From NCBI RefSeq assembly GCF_932526225.1, contig NC_064036.1:5649519-5713518 (forward strand): 64,000 nt of DNA. The letters run 5' to 3'. The DNA comes from Nematostella vectensis. Its lineage: Eukaryota; Cnidaria; Anthozoa; Actiniaria; Edwardsiidae. The notes beneath the pieces were generated by a model, which was given only the letters and a program-made list of their open reading frames with translations, was not told the DNA's origin and did no database searches. Positions 36,550-48,149 of the stretch are shown here, piece after piece. Numbering within the stretch: position 1 is the stretch's first letter; every line of letters starts with the position of its first letter. The position numbers and the translations under genes were made by a program.

Positions 36550-36880
36550 GTTTTATTTCAAGGGTGTCTGAGACAAATTTACGTTATTTTATTCAGATGC
36601 ATTTAGCGAACAACACAATGAAAACGCTATTTTTAAAACCTACAAAACCGAACTATTTTTTCATTATGTGTCGAACATTATTCTATATCTGTTATGTTAA
36701 ATCTTTGAAAAATACGATTCCGATGCAGGTTTTTTCATTTTCACATTCGGATACGGTTAAAAATTCGTTTTAGGGTTACGCGTAAGTAATTTCTTAACAA
36801 ACTTCGTTGTTTCTTGAAAGCCGTTAGTTCAACTTCTGGTTATTAGCGCGCATGCGCGTGGTTCAATATTTCTGGCCATG

Positions 36881-38538
36881 CATAGATGGCTCGTTTGTAT
36901 TTGCATTGTTAAACATTTAAGGACCCCCTCTCAATATCCCCCTACCCCCTCAGAGTATTTAATGACCACTCCCTAACCCTCTGGTTTGATACAAAGACAA
37001 TGAATCAACTGTTTTAGAGACCAGCCGTTAAAAAAACAATAATTTTATCATTATGGAGGATGAAAGATGATGTCTCTTGGAGTAATTAAAAACATTAGGA
37101 AATAGATACCAGTATAGCTTGCATTGGCTGCTAAGGGACTGGCTGAAAGTTAATTTGTATAGTGCGTTTATTTGTTTTTAGAAGAGGTAATAATTACACA
37201 AAGCACTGAGGTTTGACAAAATGGGAAAAAATGGATTTTTAATGTATATAGATATTGAAAGGATAATAGTAGAACCACATCGATATGCAGGAAAAATACC
37301 ATGAGCAATTACATGATTAATTTCGTTCCCTTATATTTTTGCCATGAAATTGATAACTTGATGGGCTTACGTTTATTTGAGGTTTAAGAAAGCACGAATG
37401 GGGTTCAGATGCCTGGATGGTTAGCGTATGACGAGTAAATATAACAGACAAAATTCAAGGTGAACACACACATTTTATGTGGTGCATTTTTGGTCTTAAC
37501 AATACAACACTCTGCTTAATTTTAGCGCTTTTAAATTCGCGTTTTTGCTTTCCAAAAATTCGCGAAAAATTAAGACCGAGCGGATCTCGCCGAAATTAAA
37601 TGGATACACTTTTTTTTATATAAGAAACGTTTTTATAAGAACGTCCAGTCTAAGATTTCACCAAATTTTAAGAACATGCTAAGAACATGCCGAGGCTCAG
37701 ATGTCAGATATCAGAAAAATATTGCTTTTTTAGCCCTGGTGCCCGCCTGATGCGTTCTAATGCAGAATCATTGTGCTCATAATAACACCCTTATTTATTA
37801 TTGCTATTGATCATTTGTGTAATTCTCTTCCTAATAATTCATTGGGTATTATATTTCTATATACACTTAAATAAGAACATCGTCAAGAACATATTCAGCC
37901 CAAGCAGGGGCGTAGCCTGGTGGCCCGTGCCCCCCCTTCTACCAGCAAAGAATACAAAATGTATGAGACATTATATAAAATATAGGAGAAAATGCCTTGA
38001 AAGGGCCTTTTGATCCCCCTCTTGCTAAAAATCCTGGCTACGCCGCTGCCAAGAGAGCTCTCTTGTTTAGCCTTAAAATGCACCAAAAATAAAAACGGGC
38101 CAGCTTCATTTGAAAATTAGACGTTCTTATGTGAAAAAGAGTGTATAAAAGAATCGTTAAAGGTTTTATTTAGATCTCCCGTGAGGGCATGAAACAATAC
38201 TGATATAATGGCTCGAGCAGGGGCGGTGGAAGGGGAGGGCCCCCATTTTTCTGAGAGGATGTTTCTTTATATATGAAGGGGTTTTTTTTAACCAACGGGA
38301 TTATTGGGAATCTTATGGGGAGCCCCGCGCACCTGAGCGCGTGCCACAGGATTCTCAAATCATTTCCGAATAACCCCGAATAAGAGCCTGCTAGCAGACA
38401 GCGCGAAATGTGCCGAGAAGTTTTGTGAAGTTAATGAAGTCAATGAATGAAAACAATCTCGGTTAGCCTTTCGGTACACTTCGTGTCGCGCGCAAATTAA
38501 AAACCGCTGTGCATGACAACAGCATATTCAAAAAGAAA
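36881..38538. other. Intergenic, between transposon and ACP6-like gene
   Basis: Contains the second MITE copy at 37905-38048 and otherwise AT-rich DNA without a supported gene. The ACP6-like promoter should lie at about 38350-38530. Confidence 0.5.
37905..38048 (+). mobile_element. MITE, copy 2, with 5-bp target duplication
   Basis: Starts CAGGGGCGTAGCCTGG and ends CCTGGCTACGCCGCTG. It is flanked by CCAAG at 37900-37904 and 38049-38053. Same family as 1693-1849 and slightly shorter (144 bp), mainly near the poly-C section. Confidence 0.85.
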
Positions 38539-41500
38539 ATGGCCGCTCGCTGGAAGCTTGTGTGTAACATCGGCGGGCTCACTCTAGGAACTTTATGCAC
38601 GGTGCAAGCTTTTCGAAAGATACAAAGCAGTAGGTTTACAACTTTCGCATCTGAAAAATGTAGCTATGAGCTTGTTCATGCACAAATTGCCTTCAGGCAT
38701 GGCGCGAGAACTCCGGTTTACAGGCTTCCAGAGATGGTCGGACGGGGGAAAGGAATTGATGACGTTACTTGGGACAAGGATGTGATTATGGGCGATCTGC
38801 CGCAAACAATGATCGAGTTCCGGGTCCGAAATATAGACGGCGGAAATCAGCCGGAGTATTCACCTAATATCAAAAAAGTAAAAAAGTTAAAGGTATAGTA
38901 CGATATCTGGGTCCTGATCGTAAGATACCGAACCTCTGCTGAGGGCCTATCAGAACACGCGATTCTTTCGATATCAGGGACACCGAGAAAAATAAAATGC
39001 CATAACAAATAACTAAACACATTCTATTGCTTTTATAAAATTAAGACAGCTGCAACTTCAAAAATTACGTTCTCACAAATATTTTGATACTTATACTTAT
39101 ATATTGATTATATATGGATATACTTGATACTTATATATTTTTATACTGCGTCAGTAAAGGATTTCAAAGGGCATATGAATCACGCAAAAAAAAAACATCT
39201 ATAAGTTATATCTTCATGCTCTAATTCATGAAATAAACTTAGTTGGGATGTAAATGTATCCATCTGTGGCGTTTTTTTTCTTCCCAAGAAGCTCAATTTT
39301 ACGAGTTTAAAGCAATAAAAGTTCGCAGTGACTAACGATCCGGCAGCCGGATGAGGTCCTAAAAAAAACTAATGGTCTCGCAGTCCGAAATGACCCTATG
39401 TTTCTAGTTGAATTCAGCTCATATCTATTCCAAAACAAGTAATCTTTGCTGGGAATACCCAAGCACTGTCTTTTGAATAGATTTATTGGGTTTGGCATTT
39501 TCTATAAACGCTGTACACAGGATAATTTACTCCCTGAGATTGGCACTTAAGAAAAAGGTTTTTCAGGGAACACCCTGTCCTGGCAAGGAAATTATCCATA
39601 ATTTAGAATTTTAAGACTAGGCAAGCTTACCTAAGCTAGGAAATGACATTGCATATGGGATGGGTGTCACAAATTGCTCAGGTTTGTGATGGTTATCGAA
39701 ATTGCATGCAAGGCAGCTCATAGTTTTTTTTTGTAGGTAGAGTTAATCAATGATTTTATGACTGATCAAGATTAACAATATGATAATGATTTCAATTTCC
39801 AGGGGGGATGTATATGTGGAGAGCTCACAAAGGTTGGACAACAACAGACTTTTGACCTTGGGAGAACACTTCAGAAGCGTTACGTTGACGACATCAAGTT
39901 ACTCAGCCCTGTCTTTACACCACATGAGGTCTAGTAAGTATATAAAATGGATTAAATAGAAAGGGGCATTGAGATGAAGCACCTTCCAGCTCTTTATGCT
40001 GTTGGGGGCTGCGGAATCACCCTACACCCACCCCTAAGCTGCCTATTTTCGTTTGTTTAGATGGGTATTATAAAAATAGAAATCAAAAAAACTCTTGATG
40101 ACTCAAGATGAGTGCAACACGTATATATCCTTTGAGGCTAAGGTGGAAACTTCTAGGCCTGCCTAGCACTGATATTTGACAGAAGTTACCTCCTCCCATA
40201 TGTTGCACTGTGTTGTTATGATAAAAAAAGAGTGTGATTATTCTGGGTTCACTGCTAGATAAAAAAAAATAACTACTGATAAATAATGTTGACTGAACCA
40301 ATACATTTGTTGTCAAAATCTCTAGATTCTTTGTGGACATTATGATTTATTGACAATTTTAATGGATGAAATAAACTGCCTTGTATGTTCAAGAGCATAG
40401 CCTTGTCATTTGAAGTTTGTTAGGCAATTGTTTATTCACCATGTTTATGTTGTCATTTTGTTTAACACTTCCTTTTTTAGCATACGTTCTACTAACGTAC
40501 CACGCACTATTAAGTCCGCAAAGTGTGTTGTCGCAGGCCTATATGGAAAGGAAAATATCCAGAGTAAGAAAAGATCTAAACACATTCTCTATGCATGCTT
40601 TGTTGAAGATGCTATTAAGTAGGATAACATTTTACAACTAATATTTATGGTTTTCCATTCCATGGTGCTCGCGTTCACCACTTGCTGGATAATAGAAATA
40701 TGAAATGTGTCTTAGCAGCTAGTTTTTTGTCATGTGTTGAAAGAGTTGAGAGCATTAAGAGCCACCACCTGTTAGAATCGGCACAAGCCCAGGATTATCT
40801 AAAGGAGTTGTGCAGTGAAGGGGTGTATTATTATAAAACATTGTGTGGAATGTAACTGTGGAATTTAGCTCCATACAGTTTCTTTTAATTTCTGTCTGAA
40901 GGAGGAGGGGGACTTGATCTGACACTACAGTAGAAGATACCATATGGACTTGTGTATTATGAAATATGTAATTTGTGGTTCCTGTATTTGTGGTTCCTGT
41001 AGGAGTGCTGCATATTATAACCAGAGATGAACGTGAGGACACAATCTTGCCAAACATGTCCTTCTGCCCATTGCTCACTAGATGGCTTCGTAAAATTCAG
41101 GCATCATCAATACAGAAGATCAATCTAGAAGGATATGCTAAAGACCACAGCACCATTAGGAATGATCTTGGTATTACAGCAAAGAACTTCTTTTTTGTGT
41201 GCTTCAGAGATGTAATGTCTGCAAGAGAGGTAGAGTACACATCTTAATGTTTCTCAGGGCTGGAAATTTTAGAAAAATTGACTTGCATATTCATGGCTTG
41301 TTGCAGATATTAAAGCCATGCAGCCTGGTAAATATAAATAAAATGAATAGACTATTAATAAAAAAAACTTGATTTGACTATTTCTTTGTTTATTTGTCCT
41401 TTCAATTAGTAAAGGGAAAAAGAAAAAAGTGCTTAATGGGCACACTTGCACTAAATTAAACCAAAGAAGGGCATTTATAAACAAAGGATTCTAGTGGAAA

Positions 41501-43392
41501 AATGAAAAAAAAAATAATGCAGGCCACACAATAATAATTCTTGAAATAGTATACCCAAAACTACTTCATACATCTATGAAAAATCTTTAGTGCACCTTTT
41601 TCTAACTGAAACGTGAAAGACCTCAACATAAGAAAAACTGTATTGTAATTCATTGATAAAAGAGTGTTGTATTTTTTTCCTTTAGGCACATGGTCTATTT
41701 GTGGACCCCATTCTGCATGAGTACTGGGACATGATTGATCAACATGCTACTGAAGAGCTTGTTGTAGTACAGTGTGGGAATCTTGGGAAACGTTTTGCAA
41801 GGTAACATAGCTAGTGGTATGAAAATGGCTAATTCTTTTTACAGAATTCTACCAGTGAACCACTATGTAAAGCACAATGCCAACAGTGCCAACATCACCA
41901 CCTAGTGGACTTGCTAGCCCACAATGCAAAAGAAACATTGGCAATCTACTTCACAGTGCCTACCAACTTGTTCTTCCAATAATGTTAGGTGCTTTGGGTT
42001 TGGTTATGGACAAAGAGCTAAATCTATAGGATGCATGATTTCCAAAATATTAGTCCCAAGCAATTCTTTTTTGGTCTTTTTTGGTCCGTTGCATCCTTGC
42101 GCTGTCTGCTCTTGAGATAATTCCTCTCCTGGCCTGTCATTTATTGTATATCCTATCCTGATCCTCTATAGACAAGACATCATTAAGGCTAGTGTTGGCA
42201 AATTCCTGGATGAAATCGTTACTAGGATGAATGACAAGATAAATGGCATCAGGTATTTCTCTTCTATTTATCAAGACTACTTAACCCAGGTCCTGTCATG
42301 ACTTTAGTTGGGATATTTTGATTTTGGGTTGTTAATTGATTCTCACCAGAGTCTAAACAATAATATCTTTTATAAAAACATAATTAAATATATTATTATA
42401 GCTTTGTACTTTTTCAAGACTGTCAACTTTGGAGAACAGCACAGGAATTGTGAACAAACAATCCAATAAAAAAATTCTGTTTGCATAAAATGGATGGTTG
42501 CACACAGGGAATTGTTTTGTGTGAACTGTGATATGCATGGTTTATTGATTGACCTTTCAGCCCCAATATTTTTCCTAATTTATTATTTCTTCTTGCAGTC
42601 CTGCTCAACACAAAATGTGTCTTTATTCTGTTCACGACACATCCATATCTTGTCTTCTGACTGCACTGGGAGTTTTTGATAACAAGTGGCCAGACTTTGC
42701 TTCTGAAGTGGCATTTGAGCTCTACCGAAATCAGGTACAGTCAATTTGTGAGATGAAATAGTATTGTATAGCACAAAATTAACATTGCAAGACATGATCC
42801 AAGAATCCAAGAATTTTTTCCTTAAATTCAATAGAGCTTTACCCTTTTGAAGAAAACACATGCTTGTCATTCCAGGGAGAAAATTGAAACCTTGTATTTT
42901 ATGTAGTTTTGTCATTGATGATACTGTTTGAATAACATACTTGCTCACTCTTCGCATATGTTTTCCCTTTCTTTTTGGAGGATAACAAGTATTTTGTCAA
43001 AGTTCTCTACCAAGGAAAGGTACAATGCATTATCCATGCCTTTTGTCAATTGACTTTCTTTATAAGGATATAAGACATCTCTTTTCTTATTCTCATCAGG
43101 CACAGCATCTTCCAGGAAACAACACAGACTTATGTCCTTTTGAAAAGTGAGTTGAACTTGACCAAATATTATTTGCTTAGCATCAGGAATAGAGACAATT
43201 CCTTGTTCTTAAGTAAAGTTTTACCTTTTATCTGGCTCCTAATGCCCATATTATTGTTAATTTGATTGTTGATGTTTCTACCACAGGTTCAAAGCCCTTC
43301 TCGCTCCACAAATGACAAATGACTGGCAATCGCAGTGCATTTATGAAGATAAAGATAGTGAAACCATTATCAAAATCGGTGGAGATGTTTGA
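38539..43392 (+). CDS. ACP6: Lysophosphatidic acid phosphatase type 6-like (histidine acid phosphatase)
   Basis: Ten exons: 38539-38892, 39803-39933, 40481-40563, 41003-41229, 41686-41801, 42172-42252, 42599-42734, 42981-43019, 43100-43146, 43287-43392; 439 residues, close to about 428 in human. The chosen ATG (AAAATGG) opens MAARWKL; the upstream ATG at 38513 is also in frame but in poorer context. Exon 1 has the catalytic RHGARTP motif, exon 2 LTKVGQQQTFDLG, exons 2-3 YIRSTN, and exon 7 SVHDTSISCLL, with the His-Asp proton-donor pair. Family role: hydrolysis of lysophosphatidic acid to monoacylglycerol at mitochondria. The basic, hydrophobic N-terminus (WKLVCNIGGLTLGTLCTV) fits a mitochondrial or membrane signal. 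The stop codon lies inside the first unit of a 36-bp repeat array. Confidence 0.95.
39378..39482 (+). repeat. Dispersed repeat shared with 57718-57815
   Basis: CAGTCCGAAATGACCCTATG, then TTGAATTCAGCTCATATCTA, then CCAAAACAAG recur with few changes at 57718-57815. Both copies continue to CTTTTGAATA. Lies in ACP6-like intron 1. Class unknown. Confidence 0.7.
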
Positions 43393-44035
43393 TATTCTAA
43401 CTAAATGAAAATTGGTGGAGATCTTTGATAATCTAACTGAATGGAAATTGGTGGAGATGTTTGATAATCTAACTGAATGAAAATTGGTGGAGATCTTTGA
43501 TAATCTAACTGAATGAAAAGTGGTGGAGATCTTTGATAATCTAACTGAATGGAAATTGCTGGAAAGCTTTGATAACCTTAGTGAATGAAAGTTGGTGGAG
43601 ATCTTTGATAATTTTACTGAATTAAAATTGATGGAGGTCTTTGATACTCTTACTAAATTAAAATTGATCGAGGTCTTTGATACTCTTACTGAATTAAAAT
43701 TGGTGGAGACCTTTGATAATCTAACTAAATGAAAATTGGTACTGAGATCTTTGATAATCTTACTGATTTAAAATTTATGGAGGTCTTTGGTAATCTTACT
43801 GAATTAAAATTGGTGGAGACTTTGATCATCTAACTGAATTAACATTGGTGGTGATCTTTGATAATCTTACTGAATGAAAGTTGGTGGAGATCTTTGATAA
43901 TCTTACTGAATGAAAGTTGGTGGAGATCTTTGATAATCTTACTGAATGAAAGTTGCTGGAGATCTTTGATAATCTCACTTAATGAAAATTGGTAATGTTT
44001 GATAATCTAATTGAATGAAAACATTGGTGGAGTTA
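43372..44035 (+). repeat. 36-bp minisatellite seeded by the ACP6-like stop codon
   Basis: About 19 units of AAAATTGGTGGAGATCTTTG plus ATAATCTAACTGAATG. The first unit contains the last codons (IGGDV, TGA at 43390-43392). Later units drift; the 8th to 14th share TAAAATTGATGGAGGTC-type changes, so the array has internal higher-order history. It forms the start of the 3' UTR. Confidence 0.93.
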
Positions 44036-45474
44036 TTTGATGATTAGGAGTACATTAGGAGTATAATGGAAATATATCTATTTTAGGAAAGAAATTGTAT
44101 GAATTGGTAATCTGTTAATATTTGATGTATTTTTTTTTGGAAAGCTATAGATGTATTAATAATTTCTTAGTTTTTTTTTTTTTCTTTAGTGTGTCATGGA
44201 GTTGTCTGTTTGTTTTGTATTTTCTGTTAGTGTAGAGAAGATCTTTTTGTAAATAATCAGACGATTCTTAACATTATCCGAATGTTTAAAATATTGTCCA
44301 ATTTCTAATATATGATGCTTTTTTCAATATTGTATATGAAATTGTGCTGTTTTAAATAGTTTTCTACTATAACGTGGTCTTCGCATTTGGTGGCGTTAAA
44401 AGTTAAAGATTATTCTTATACAACTATGTGGATTTTACTATGATAAACAAACAACAAATAGATCTCTTTTTGTTCGGCTCTCCCCTAAAAATCCCCAAAT
44501 GACATCCCCTTCGTCTCGTTTTGTGCTTTATGTTAATGACACGCTATGACGTCATCTGTAGATTATAGCGGATAGACTGGATGGATGGCGTGCCAGGGAA
44601 ATCCTTCTCATAACTCGAACCATGCTCCCTCTGTCTCCCGTCCCTTTTGAGTCTTCGGTCACCAGCGATTTTTCCGCGGTTATTTTTCTTGTGCTAGGCT
44701 CACCTTTTAAGTCCACGACACACTAGGCGTTTTTATATGTTCGTACCAGCGAATTCTATCGCTGGCTGAAAATAGCCAGGTCTGCTGCCGCGGCAGCGAT
44801 ATAACTGATATCTAGACGTCTGATTCGCCCGATACTGGAGATCGCCATCGATTGAATTCGCTCATATACGATTGAATTCGCTCATATACAAAATCAAAGA
44901 GAGCTTGTTCGCGCATAAAATTTGGCTGGAATTCATTAGCCGTAGAAATGTCTGACGTGGTAGAGAAAAGTATAGACTTTCTCAAAGTCCGCTGGCCAGC
45001 TTTTTAGAAATTGGCTTCCGCGTGACTGATTTTTTTTTACTGATTTTCGAGGAAAATACCCACCCGCGAAAATCAAAGAGAGCGACTTGGGAATTAAAAA
45101 ATTGAGCCAGGGTGCAACTACATAGATAAAAAAAAAGTAAATATTTGCAACAAAATAAAAATACAGTAAAAATGTAAATATAGCGACTCCTGTAGCGATA
45201 CAGTAACGTTTTAATTATAATAAGCAGGATGGATGGAGATGGTGTGACAGTATGAATGTTATTATCATCTAAGCCAGTCATTTGCAAATCAGGACCTAGG
45301 AACAAAGGAGACCGTCGATAAAACAATAATAAAGAGTAAAAGAAATGTCGTCTACATGGAATTTAGGATTTCGCCCACCACCGTCTCTTAAAGCATCTGC
45401 TTGAAAATTGGTCTCATGCGTGCGCAATAAGGTTTTTATCATGACATCATCGAGACAGATTACCGCCTGAGAAC

Positions 45475-45575
45475 TACCTTGGGTACCAGAGGCTCCAAGC
45501 TTCGCGGCTAAAACGTTTTTCCCTTCGCTCAAATCGTTCTCGCCGCGAAGCTCGGAGCCTCTGGTACCCAGGGTA
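45475..45575. mobile_element. MITE with TACC-TGGGTACCAGAGGCTC ends and 9-bp flanking repeat
   Basis: The ends are TACCTTGGGTACCAGAGGCT and the inverse of TACCCTGGGTACCAGAGGCT; the arms continue through GCTTCGCGGC. Flanked by CCTGAGAAC at 45466-45474 and 45576-45584, consistent with an 8-9 bp target duplication. A lone end of the same kind lies at 62196-62222. Confidence 0.8.
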
Positions 45576-45689
45576 CCTGAGAACAAGATATATTTAGATT
45601 TATTTATGCATTGCCCACGAGAGTAGTTCCAAACCAAAACTTTGCCTATTTTCGCTCAATTATTTCAATAGAAAGTATTCGACTGTTTG

Positions 45690-46560
45690 CGACGCTACCG
45701 ATGACGTCACACATCACGTGACTATCTCCTTGAACTACATGTAATATTGTGTATAGCGTTTTGTTGTCTGTTTCTACCATTAGTTATTGAGATTTTAATG
45801 ATGTCATCTCTTACGTCACACATCAGGTGACTCCTGCTCTCCCCCTGAGTAAGTACGCAGCTGCTTTGTCTCCTATTATCTTTGTTCTACAAAGGAGTTC
45901 TTTTGTCTCTATTCTTCTCGTTCTTTGTGTCGAGGTGCGGATATTGTACATTTGACCAATCAAATTTCAGCTTGTAAGAGCTGCGTACTGACCCCTCCCC
46001 TATGACACCTTCACGACATCTAAGTCTTGTTTTCTGGAGATGTTTCGATCATGAAATGTGGATATTTTTGCATTTGGTGATGTCATGGTTTTACAGATCA
46101 CGTGAGCATCTTGTTGCACCCCCTTCTCCTACCACCAGTGACATAACACATAACAACTTTAGTTGTCATACGATGCTTCTTTCATGAGATATGAATATTT
46201 TGTTTGTTTTAAATCACGCTTTGAGATTTTTTTTACACCACATCACGTGACCACCCTGTTGAACTCTCCTTGACACTTACCGAGTTTGGCTGTTATAAGA
46301 TGTTGCTTTCATGAAATATATAAAAAAAAAGTGCGTTATTGATGACTTCACAAATCACCAGACCATATTGTTGCACCCCCCTTGACACGTGACATACCAA
46401 AGTTTGGTTGTCAATACAATGTTTCGTTTCGTTCATGAGATATGAATATTTTGTTCCTAATGACATCGGAATATTTTTGCTTTTAGTGACGTCATCGATG
46501 ACACCTTCCAAGCTTGGTTGTCAAACAATGTTTCTTTCATTAGATATTATTTTTTCACGG
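45690..46560 (+). repeat. Diverged long tandem repeats around GATGACGTCA / CACGTGA words
   Basis: Blocks of about 110-150 bp recur four to five times: ATCACGTGA or ATCAGGTGA, then TGTTGCACCCCC, then GACATACCAAGTTTGGTTGTC, then TTTCATGAGATATGAATATTTTG. Copies are heavily diverged. Non-coding. Confidence 0.6.
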
Positions 46561-46784
46561 TTTTTATTTATTTATTATTTATGCTTTAATATTATATTTG
46601 CTTTTAGAACTTATCCTCGAGGACCCAGGTTGACGCGGAGACCGTTAGCAGAACTAGGCTCGAAGAAGAAAGAAAAAAGGGAAAAAACAGCCACTTACAG
46701 AGCAGTTACCCAGGGCTTCTTTTCTCCCTCTTTCTTTTGTCTTATGCGCGTATCCTCGGCTTTAATGTAACACTAACGCTTAAT

Positions 46785-46890
46785 GTAAGAAAAATCACCG
46801 CTTAATGTAACACTAACGCTTAATGTAATAAAAATCGCCGCTTAATGTAACACTAACGCTTAATGTAAGAAAAATCGCCGCTTTAATGTA
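46785..46890 (+). repeat. Tandem CGCTTAATGTAACACTAA repeat
   Basis: CGCTTAATGTAA recurs six or more times with alternating CACTAA and AAAATCGC spacers. Confidence 0.85.
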
Positions 46891-48149
46891 ATACTACCGC
46901 TCATATACTCACAGGTGATCTGTACTTTTAATAAATTACTAATTTGCAGTTTTCGCCATTGAGCATTGTTGGTGACTGCAACATATAGCAACAGAAATTT
47001 ATTGATTCTGATGAAACAGTCAAGAAGCTTTTGATGAAAACATGAAAGAGCTTGGAAATACTATCACACTATGAATATAGTGATGTAATTTTTTTATTTC
47101 TAGCCCCCCCCCCCCCTCTAATAAAGTTAATATGATGGGGTATGGGGACTGGGGGGAGGTGGGCTAAGCTACCCGTTATAAGCACAGCCTTTGCTCACCC
47201 AACACAGGCAACCCATACCTTTTAAATATATTCTGCAAAATGGAGAGTGTCCTAATTTTTGGAAGGACACATAAAATTGTCTGCCCAAGCGTTTATTTGG
47301 GTTCAACTAGCTATTAGGCATGCATGGCCACCTAAAGATAACTCGATCCTTGACTTTTTTTTTTTTTTCATATAAAGAAAACGTTGTCGTTTTGGGGGTC
47401 TGGTACTGAGGAATCTTAGTTTGTTTTTAGATGCTTTCTCTATAGAGTAAAGATGGTCACAGTCACTGTTTAATTTTCTCTTCTGATTAAAAGTCATAAA
47501 GTTTACGGAGCCCCTGCGATACGACAACCTTAAAAATGACAAGAATCATGCAGCTTTTCCAAATAAGGAATATATTAGTTTCCTTATATGGATAGGCACT
47601 ATTTTGCGCAATTTGGGTTTGGGAGCACTATTTTGATCAGAGAGCACTTTTTGGGTAAACAAGTCAACTTCTAGCTTTTTTTAACCCAAGTTACTAGGTT
47701 TTGTTGTCTTATATAGACATTATCTCAACTAGGCTAAGACTGTAAGACTGGTTTTGGGTTTTTATGGGAGCACTTTTCTGGCTTTTTGGGAGCACTATCT
47801 GGAAACGCCTATATTTCGGAATGACCGCGTTTGGCAAAAACGACAATTTTTGGCTGAATTTTCTTGATATGTTTGCGAGTTTGATGCATTTGCGATTTTT
47901 TCGGATGTATTTTGGCCAAAAAGTAAAAAAATGGATTTGCGATTTAGTTTTGGAAATAACAAAATCAAAAAAACCATTAGAAATGGAATAGACATGCGGC
48001 TTTTATCCATAGCATAACTGACAAATTGTCAGTTTATTGTAGTGTCCAACAAATGCTTGGCGCCATCGACAAAGGGCGTTTCCTCTTTCAAGCTTTCCTG
48101 TTTTTGGGGGTGATTTTAACCGGCCAAATAAAGACGGGGGCACCGAAAA

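Larger units (their letters stand above)
31524..36880. mobile_element. DNA transposon with 22-bp perfect TIRs and three spliced genes
   Basis: The left end (31524-31545) begins CATGGCCAGAAATATTGAAC and is repeated as a perfect inverse at 36859-36880. The outermost CATG is itself a palindrome, so the element may either include it or be flanked by a 4-bp CATG target duplication around GCCAGAAA ends; the sequence cannot tell. Length is 5357 bp. Inside are a chromodomain gene (+, 31653-32671), a putative transposase (-, 36026-32685) ending 13 bp from it tail to tail, and a tiny gene (+, 36335-36549) divergent from the transposase. Good open frames and splice sites suggest recent activity. I could not assign a named superfamily. 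Confidence 0.85.
44036..48149. other. Intergenic, repeat-rich, no supported gene
   Basis: Holds a 101-bp MITE (45475-45575), a diverged repeat field (45690-46560) and a CGCTTAATGTAA repeat (46785-46890). Short open frames have no recognisable domains. A CCTCGAGGACCCAGG block near 46615 with a related CCCAGGGCTTC ... TCCTCGG near 46705-46757 may be another small inverted element. Confidence 0.5.
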
